NCBI GenBank assembly: GCA_963920525.1 | Contig: OY986437.1 | Span: 91,848,213 to 91,912,212, forward strand | Reading direction: 5' to 3' | Length of the DNA stretch: 64,000 nt | Source: Dichetophora obliterata | Lineage: Eukaryota; Arthropoda; Insecta; Diptera; Sciomyzidae | Shown: in pieces, positions 57,366 to 64,000 of the stretch | Layout: each line of letters starts with the position of its first letter | Position numbering within the stretch: the first letter of the stretch is position 1 | The notes under the pieces: generated by a model | What the model saw: only the letters and a program-made list of their open reading frames with translations | What the model was told of the DNA's origin: nothing | The model's database searches: none | Position numbers and translations under genes: made by a program

Positions 57366-57584
57366 AGGGTATTCACAAGGTGTGCTATAATGTCAGAATG
57401 TCATATTTTACACCAGTTTAAACATCTTATTGTTGCCTTCCATATAAAGAAGCACTAATATATTACAACTCTGAAAGCAATGTTTATTGAAGTGTCGAAA
57501 TTAAACAGCTGTTTCTTATTTGCATTTATTTATCTTGTAAATCTTAGGACAATATGACATGAAAGCACACCTTGTGAATACCCT
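57366..57584. mobile_element. 219-bp MITE with perfect 21-bp TIRs
   Basis: AGGGTATTCACAAGGTGTGC plus T (57366-57386) is exactly inverted at 57564-57584. Weaker pairing (ATGTCA-ATGTCATATT) extends inward. It carries no coding sequence. Confidence 0.8.
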
Positions 57585-57799
57585 AAATATATCTGTATAC
57601 TTATTACACTGAAGCCAAGGATTAATGAGGACTAATAAATATGAATTGAATGTAAATTGCTTGCATTGATTCCTGGTCTGATCTAAAAATATGCATTATA
57701 CTAACATTTAATCCGATTGCAAAAATTTTAAATTTTTTGATTTAGAATTGAAGAACTTTTTCCAGCCTATAATTTTTGACTGTTAATTTTTTACCACTA

Positions 57800-57965
57800 T
57801 TACACCAGCCAACAGAAAAACAAAAACATTATATTTGGAGGTTTTTACAAAATGGTTTAACTCACTGGCAAAAAAGCCAACATATTTTGGGAATCGTTAT
57901 AAAATAGAAAAAGGTTTTTTTAAGGGGGTACAAATGGAACTTTTTTCAAGGCACCCTAATGTATA
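57800..57965 (+). repeat. Relic related to the foldback repeat at 1.1-1.25 kb
   Basis: It shares CATATTTTGGGAAT, TATAAAATA and an A/C-TTTTTT-AGG-ACCCTAATGT block with 1110-1245 in the same order. The frame at 57835-58032 follows from the repeat. Confidence 0.5.
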
Positions 57966-58304
57966 TACATTTGTAGTTACATTTCTATATGTATCAATAA
58001 ATATTTATAGTTATCTATGTATACATTGTTAAACATTTTAAAAATTATTTGCTACACTCTAACAAAAATTGACGAGAATTAACTACAATAATTGCTGGCA
58101 ACTGATTGCCTACATTTATTTTCGTTAAATCCCATAGAGCAAAATTTTAAATATTTTTCGTTAAAAATGCGTGTGTCACCTACAATTATTTCTTTCGCTC
58201 TCTTGTAAAAACTCTCTTCAAAAATTATTTCTTCCAATCTTTTCTGCGCTTATAAAAAAAAGCTAGAAATGCGTGAAGTCTCTCAAGTAAGTTTTGAACA
58301 TGGC

Positions 58305-58470
58305 AACAAGAACAACTCTGTACAGAGTCAATAACTCAGCAGAAGGCGCTAATCTTTCCTACTTCAGTAGGCTTGAGTAATTAAGCTGTGACCAATCTAC
58401 TGTTTAAGTTGTATATAGTTTGACACTTGTTCGAATAAACTCTTTGAAATCATATGACGTTAAAGCAGAG
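58305..58470. repeat. Dispersed repeat, copy 2 (copy 1 at 17675-17880)
   Basis: Same order and direction of shared words as copy 1 (ACTCTGTACAGAGTCAAT, CTTCAGTAGGCTTGAGTAAT, GCTGTGACCAATC). It is slightly shorter. Confidence 0.65.
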
Positions 58471-58509
58471 GTGTTTATTTAAACACAAGCTTAAAATACC
58501 GCTGCTGGA

Positions 58510-58833
58510 GCGTTTTTAGGACTATCTGAGCGAAAGCACGCTGAAATAGTCTGAAAATTAAAGAAAATATACATATTTTAAGACTCTTTCAGCGAAAACA
58601 CGCTGAAATAGCGTGAAAAGTAGAAAATATACATATTTTAGAATTCTCTGAACGAAAACACGCTGAAATAGCGTGAAAAGTAGAGAATATATATATATAT
58701 TTTAGGGCTCTCTGAGCGAAAATACGCTAAAATAGCGTGAAAAGTAGAGAGATATACATATTTTAAGACTTTCTGAGCAAAAACACGCTCAAATAGCATG
58801 AATAGTAGAGTAAATATACATATTTTGGAAAAA
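58510..58833. repeat. Minisatellite: five units of about 65 bp, most with a CACGCT-loop-AGCGTG hairpin
   Basis: The unit reads TTTTAGGACTCTCTGAGCGA, AAACACGCTGAAATAGCGTG, AAAAGTAGAGAATATACATA. In most units CACGCT and AGCGTG flank GAAAT and can form a 6-bp stem. Some units have a compensated or weakened stem (ACGCTAAAATAGCGT, ACGCTCAAATAGCAT, CACGCTGAAATAGTCTG). Unit length varies because of a TA run in the fourth. There is no coding sequence. Confidence 0.85.
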
Positions 58834-59233
58834 GACGCTGATTTTCAGACAAAATTGAAAAAACTCGTTGCATAGAGTGGTTTTTTTAGATCATTGTGTA
58901 TGCTAAGGGATGCACATCCGCTCAAATGGTTCTCACCCATTGAGTTACGAATATATGTTTTAAGAAATTTTAGAGATAAGAACTTTATTTTATTTATCTC
59001 AAATATATTTATTTTACACAAACTTTATAAGTCACAAAACAAAAAAAAAATTACTTCAACGATTGGGTTAAAACTTTCCATTGGGTCAGAATTCTGAAAA
59101 ATCAACTTTGAAATATCTAAATTGTAAGATCTACTTTGAAAAATTAATGAATAACTTAACACATTCCTTAAAAATTAAACCAGGCTTACCCACATTTTTA
59201 ATTCGAAAGTTAACTGGAAAAAAGTCTTGACTA

Positions 59234-60444
59234 CAGGGTCCGCCATCTAACGTTTTTTTTCAACTAGTGCTTATTTCGTGAATGGTAACACTTAGCTCAT
59301 GTCTGATTCGACAAATAATTAGTTTTATCCTTCCGCTGAACGAATATGGTTGTGTACGCTGGGAAATATTGCGACATTACTTTGAAAATCATGGTAATGA
59401 TGTAAAGAGAAGCACCGTCAGCTCCGTATGTTGGTTATCTTGTGAAAAAAAGTGAAAGAAACTGGCATCCTCATCAAAAACCCAAAGCGTGAAAAGCCAA
59501 AAGCGTGCGTACACCCGAGAAAATTGCTGCTGTGGCAGAAAGTGTGCGTGAAGTGCCATCAACATCAATTCACCGTCGTTCTCAACAATTGAACATTTCG
59601 GAGACATCATTGAGACGAATTTTGCATAAAGACCTTGGCATGACGCCGTACAAAGTGCAATTGGTTCAGGAGTTGAAGCCAACTGACCATCCAATGCGTT
59701 TTCGCTTCGCTAAGTGGGCCTGCGATCGACTTACAGAAGATACAGACTTTTCAGATGAAGCTCATTTTGATCTTGGCGGGTATGTAAACAAGCAAAATTG
59801 TCGCATTTGCGGCACATAAAACCCGCACGCATACATTGAAAAGCCGCTACACCCAAAACGAATCACTGTTTGGTGCGGATTTTGGTCCAGAGGCATAATT
59901 GGGCCATTTTTCGAAATGAGCCAGGAGTGGCCGTTATAGTCAATGGTGATCGTTATCGGGCCATGTTGAACGAATTTTTGTTCACAAAAATTGAAGAGGA
60001 GGATATTGGCAACAGGACGGCGCTACGTGCCACACAGCCGAAGCTATACTCGATGTTTTGCGCCCTGTTTTTAAAGATCGCATTATCAGCCGCAGAGCTG
60101 ATGTCGTTTGGCCACCTCGGAGCTGCGATTTGACACCATTGGACTATTATTTGTGGGGTGCCCTCAAAGATAAGTGTTACGCCGACAAGCCAGAGACAAT
60201 TGACGCTTTAAAGGACAATATTCGTGAAGACATTAGTGAAATACAGCTGCACACAATCGATAATGTGCTTACAAATTGGACCGATCGTGTAGGTACTGCA
60301 TGGCCAGTCGAGGCAGCCATTTGAATGAAATTGTTTTTCATTATTAACTGGAAGGATTTTACTTTCAAATAAAAAAAGAAATTTCAGAAAATATCCAGTA
60401 GTTAATAGAATTTTCAAAAAAAAAAAGTTATTTGGCGGACCCTT
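59234..60444 (+). mobile_element. mariner-like element of the DD41D (rosa) type, 1.21 kb
   Basis: CAGGGTCCGCCATCTAACGT at the left end is inverted at the right end (TTATTTGGCGGACCCTT), and TA flanks both sides (59232-59233 and 60445-60446). The size and plan, TIR-transposase-TIR, are those of a complete mariner. The transposase lies on the + strand and is broken. Its residue spacing identifies the DD41D group, named after the rosa element of Ceratitis. Confidence 0.88.
59340..60324 (+). pseudogene. DD41D mariner transposase, decayed
   Basis: The pieces in order are TPEKIAAVAESVREVPSTSI and RRSQQLNISETSLRRILHKD (helix-turn-helix, 59505-59650); FSDEAHFDLGGYVNKQNCRI with the first catalytic D (about 59750); a TAA at 59817; then PHPKRITVWCGFWSRGIIG and VNGDRYRAMLNEFLFTKIEE; QQDGA-like sequence with the second D near 60015; and VVWPPRSCDLTPLDYYLWGA with the final D (about 60140). 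The second and third D would be 41 residues apart. Stops and frameshifts occur near 59450, 59817, 59890 and 60010. Confidence 0.85.
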
Positions 60445-60790
60445 TATAAAATAGTCCCAAAACAGGGGCTGAACATTTTATTTTATAAACATTTTTTGTT
60501 GTGCCGAAAATTAAAAAGAGACTGTGATACAATGCCGCCATAAGCAGAGCTAAAGAAAAAACAGAACTTACAATAGGATCCATTTGCATAATTGGAGTAA
60601 GCCAACAAACTCCAGCGACAAAACCATAGGAGCTAAGATTTAAATTTTCGAGAACCGCTCGAGAGTTAAAATCATTTGTGGCTGAAGTATACTTTAAAAT
60701 CTCTCGAATTAGAAAGGTTTTTTCAGTAAATATATATGTCATTCTTGTTGGCACGTTTGATCCGATAAATAACGATACATTGGTTTTCAC
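60445..60790 (-). CDS. Unrecognised frame with hydrophobic segments
   Basis: A - strand frame of about 115 codons starts at 60790 (MKTNVSLFIGSNVPTRMTYI). It reads through YTSATNDFNSRAVLENLNLS and a strongly hydrophobic part, SSVFSLALLMAALYHSLFLI (about residues 75-95), and runs into the right TIR of the mariner, which supplies its last codons and stop. It is therefore cut at its 3' end by that insertion. I recognise no domain. It could be a fragment of a membrane protein, part of the surrounding transposon, or chance. Confidence 0.3.
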
Positions 60791-61361
60791 TATTGTTGTT
60801 TAGAAGATTCAACTCATAGCACAGACTTTTACACGTAAACACAACTTCAGTATATGACTTTTTAAGTTTTTTAGAACATATTAAAGGGATTCAATGAAAT
60901 AATTGCTTAAATGCATTAATTTTCATTAGCTATATGTCGGACCTCTGGGGGAGGTTTGAGCCCCCAAAACTTCCCTTGTTTGCGGCCCTGTATATGGCCC
61001 TCTAGATGTATAATGCACTTTGCCTTAAAGCTTTTGATCGCTTACTACTGTCAGAATGTATTGTTTTATTAAGGTAGGTGGCATACGACCACGGATATCT
61101 TTTGAACATCACTATAAATTAGTATTATATGCATTAAAATATATTAGATGTAAGTTGTTAATTTAATAGACAAGAAAAATGGAATAGTTTGTACATAACA
61201 ATTTCAGGTGAGGATATTTTCTTGTTTCATACATTTAGTAGTCCGGTTTTAGTTTTTTTGAACTTATATAATCGAAACTACTAATCAATTATTTGATAAT
61301 CAATTTATAAACAAAGATGTTTTTTATGGCACTTAAAAATTTTTTTTAGTGCATCACTTTA

Positions 61362-62335
61362 TGTCTTATAGCAGACGCCACATTCAATTAAATGTGACGT
61401 CACAAAGCCTAGAATAATCGCATTAAAGGGAAACACTTCCAACGATACCTGATTTGTCAAATTATTATAAGTAGTTTAGAAGATTGGGGGTTAATTAATT
61501 TTATGTCCTCTAGAGGACGCCGTATTCTATTTGATGTGGCATCACACAGCCTTTAACCAGCGGACGTGGAGAACGCTTTCAACGATACCTCATTTGTCAA
61601 AATATGATAATTATTTTAGAAGTTAGTGGCTTAGTTCACTTTTTGTCCTTTAGAGAGCGCCGTATTAAATTCAATTTAACGTCACATAGCCTTTAACCAC
61701 CGGACGAGGAAAACGCTTCCAACGATACCTCATTTGCAAATATAATAGGTAGTTTAGAAGTTAGTGGTTAAGTTTACTTTATGTCCTCTAAAGGGCGCTT
61801 TATACAGTTGTACGTGTATTTACATAACCTTTAACCAGGGGACGATCAAAACGTTTCCAACGATTCTTCATTTGTTAAATTCTGAATAAGTAGTTTAGAT
61901 GTTAGGGTTTATTTTACTTTGTGCTGTATTTAATTTTATGTGACGTCACATAACTTAACACTTTTAACGATACCTCATTTGTCAAATTATAAATATAGAG
62001 CTTAGATTTATAAATTTTATATATAATTATAGCTTCGATTTTAGGGTAGTTTAGAAGTTAGGGGCTTAGTTGACTTTTTGTCCTCTAGAGAGCGCCATAT
62101 TAAACTTAATGTGACGTGATATAACTTTTCTTCACCGAACGGTCAAAGCGTTTCTAACGATATCTCATTTACATATGTTACTAAAAAAATTTTTTTCATG
62201 ATTTTATGTCCTCTATAGGGCACTTTATTAAATTTAATGTGTCGTCACATATCCTATAACTAGCAAACGATCAAAATGCTTTCAACGATACCTCATTTGT
62301 CAAATTGTGAGAAGTAGTTTAGTAGTGAGAGTGCA
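61362..62335. repeat. Satellite: about seven units of 140-165 bp with TGACGTCA and CCTCTAGAGG
   Basis: Each unit carries, with variation, AACGATACCTCATTTGTCAA, then TAGTTTAGAAGTTAG, TTTATGTCCTCTAGAGGGCG and AATTTAATGTGACGTCACAT. Unit starts (AACGATAC-type word) lie near 61440, 61580, 61718, 61859, 61966, 62157 and 62285. One unit is interrupted by an AT-rich insertion near 62000. The palindromes TGACGTCA and CTCTAGAG recur at the same place in the unit. No coding sequence. Confidence 0.85.
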
Positions 62336-62559
62336 ACAGATGAACATAATACATACAAAAACGCATACATATATACTAGAGAAGTCAAGCCCGAATCCAG
62401 GATTTGGTATCCCGGGATCATGGACGATTTGAGCCCCTTAAATCCCGGAATTTTCTTTTCAGGAAAAATTTCTTTTACGAATATTCATATAAATGCAACT
62501 ATTTTAATTTAAGTTGATATGAATATAGAATGAGAAAAACCTTTTATTGAGGCTGAAAA

Positions 62560-62870
62560 AGATTGTCAGGACGATGAGTGTGAATCTCTGGAGCAAAGAC
62601 TTTGCAAAGTTTTAAAAGAATTTGCAACATCGGGAAGTCAGCTATGTATTTACAAATTGTCAGATATTCTGACGGCAATCGAGATAGAAACATACAAATT
62701 GCTTACGATTATCGTTCAACTATTTCTCTAACTAGCATAGAATCAGAACTGTGCTTTACAGCAGTGGGTTATATTTGTAATAATATCCGAACAAAACTGT
62801 CTAATGAAAAATAAGCCGCGTTGATCAGCTTCATTTTTAAAAGTATTTTCCAACCTCAATTGCCTTAAAC
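62560..62870 (+). pseudogene. hAT transposase C-terminal (dimerisation) relic
   Basis: The + strand reads SIESELCFTAVGYICNNIRT then KLSNEK, a stop, and ALISFIFKSIFQ. This matches the hAT C-terminal pattern (S.E.ER.FS..G.I...LR..L......L.FL...F). An upstream piece with KVLKEFATSGSQLC lies in another frame. It is a different hAT lineage from the relic at 12.2-13.7 kb, judging by the AVGYICNNIRTKLS form. Confidence 0.6.
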
Positions 62871-64000
62871 ACAAAAAAACATGTTGTCTAAAAAAGATGT
62901 CTAAAAAAACATGTTTAACATATATATAATAATACCTTAAACTGTTACAAACCTTAAAATACAGATTTTATTTTTTTATATTTCTTGTACTTTAAATTAA
63001 TATAATTTGCTAGTCATTCATTTTTTTGTTTATTAACAGTAAAGGTATTCTTTAAAATAAAATTTGTGGTTGGGAACCTCCCACTATAGCTTTTTGTTAG
63101 TATGCAAATAATACTACGTTTGCATATAGAGATTAAAACGAGGTTAAGGCCTTTGACGAGATTAACTCCTAAATCTTGTTGAATTTTATGAGATTGGCTA
63201 TAGAAAACTTAACCTCATTCTGAAGTAGATTAATAATAAATCAGTGTTGACATGAGAGAATTTTTAAATGTACCTTCTTGATTGAGAAAAATGTACCTTT
63301 TCGACTTAAATCGTACTTTTTTATCCAAAATCGTACTAAAATCTTTTTTAAGGGTAAATGTTTAATAACGGGTCTCTTCGGAAATGCATCAAGATGAGCA
63401 AACTGCTTTTTCAGCATTCGCAAAATGTTCAGAAATGTCAATTTTGCAGCACTGCAAACGTCAAATATTCTAAAATGTTATTTTTCTATCAAGCGTCAAT
63501 CATAATTCGCATCAATGAAATTCACGCTGCAATTTGGGCTCTTGAAAAATGGCAGTTATAAGCATACTGCAAATCGTTATGTATTTCCGAACAGACCAAC
63601 TTTATACTATTACTTTTCCATGCGTATATTTAATTATCCAATTATCAAATTTAATCTCCTCCAAGCTGATTACAATTTTCAAAAACTTATAAATAATCAA
63701 AAAAATTTGGTGAATAAATTCACAACGCAACCTGCTTTGATCCCATGATTTGGTCAAAATTTATTCCCTTGCTCACTCTCTCAAAGTTCCCATTAACATT
63801 GAAACAAAAACAATTCATGACGTGACCGCCACCATAACATAGCCCTAACATAAAACAAAACAAAACAAAACGAAGCATTGAAATGTCAAAATTAATCTCT
63901 TTCAAACTAGTGTAAACAGTGTAGATTACAAAAGGGGATTTTCTTAATCTTGTTTATTTTAATTTCGTATGTAAACGTAGTCTAAATTAAGTATCCAATT
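62871..64000. other. AT-rich sequence at the right edge, nothing recognised
   Basis: GTACCTTTTCGA-type words are repeated at 63268-63335. The small frames here look random. No link to the host gene is visible. Confidence 0.4.

Larger units (their letters stand above)
56818..60994. mobile_element. Possible TIR transposon inserted within the inverted repeat
   Basis: CAGGGCCGTAGCCAG at 56818 and the inverse TTTGCGGCCCTG at about 60983-60994 form short inverted ends, each next to a run of C/T or G/A (TTTAGAGGG left, CCCCCAAAACTTCCC right). Ends of the type CAGGGCCGTAGCCAG...GGGG are frequent in animal DNA transposons. Inside are a MITE, a foldback relic, a dispersed repeat, a minisatellite and a mariner. 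The only frame that could belong to it is at 60445-60790 (-). The family is not assigned. Confidence 0.4.
56591..61285. repeat. 205-bp inverted repeat enclosing a 4.2-kb insertion
   Basis: The left arm (56591-56795) is inverted at about 61065-61285. Shared runs are TCACCTGAAATTGTTATGTA, CAAACTATTCC, TATAGTGATGTTCAAAAGAT and TATGCCACCT. Without the inserted material the arms would be about 120 bp apart. The outer unit is therefore a palindromic MITE or a transposon with long TIRs, opened up by later insertions. Confidence 0.75.

Noticed and set aside
58510..58833. CRISPR-like array of regularly spaced repeats
   Set aside because: The whole unit is repeated with no unique spacers, unit length varies, there are no cas genes, and the genome is eukaryotic. 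It is a minisatellite.

Overview
The window is AT-rich, gene-poor eukaryotic DNA, almost certainly from a higher fly. The evidence is one gene with opa-type CAG/CAA glutamine repeats and consensus GT...AG introns, dispersed (GACR)n repeats of a kind common in flies, and a set of dipteran transposons that includes a DD41D 'rosa'-type mariner, a family first named from a Ceratitis fruit fly. A tephritid or related acalyptrate fly is my best guess, by inference. There are no bacterial features.

The only convincing host gene is on the + strand. Exon A (26290-26403) carries the start codon. Exon B (46270-46834) is rich in Gln, Asn, Ser and Thr. Both have good splice sites and matching phase, and they are separated by a 19.9 kb intron. 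The transcript leaves exon B in phase 1, so it must continue beyond 46834, and no further exon was found. I cannot name the gene. A second unexplained coding stretch runs off the left edge on the - strand (1-481).

Most of the rest is transposable-element sequence. From left to right: a palindromic foldback repeat (1244-2733); a TIR-bounded repeat with tRNA-like boxes (2838-3639, second copy 33271-33894); a perfect-ended 53-bp hairpin (3907-4042); an RTE-type LINE with a 14-bp target duplication (6025-8537); an RNase H-bearing LOA/I-type LINE on the - strand, also with a 14-bp target duplication (9130-11601); a dead hAT transposase (about 12185-13740) split by a 364-bp non-autonomous Helitron; a LINE ORF1 with a PHD-type finger (13755-14853); satellites, MITEs and a tRNA-like sequence (17.6-23.4 kb); then exon A. 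Inside the long intron lie a 300-bp tandem repeat, a CR1/Jockey-type LINE ORF2 (-), a Tc1 element with 200-bp TIRs, a DINE/Helentron-like tandem repeat, a piggyBac-like element, a palindromic MITE and a mag-like Ty3/gypsy LTR element (-).

Downstream of exon B is a nearly full-length, mutated Helitron (47768-53208, -) whose ends match those of the small Helitron at 12 kb. The right end (56.6-62.3 kb) is a nested stack: a 205-bp inverted repeat encloses a TIR element, which in turn holds a MITE, a foldback relic, a hairpin minisatellite and a mariner. It is followed by a satellite carrying TGACGTCA sites and a hAT C-terminal relic.

Every autonomous element seen here has stops, frameshifts, a missing part or a changed key residue. 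I see no active system and no operon-like organisation. The more unusual structures are the hairpin minisatellite, the TIR repeat with opposed tRNA-like boxes, the nested stack, and the unassigned reading frames at the left edge and at 60.4-60.8 kb.
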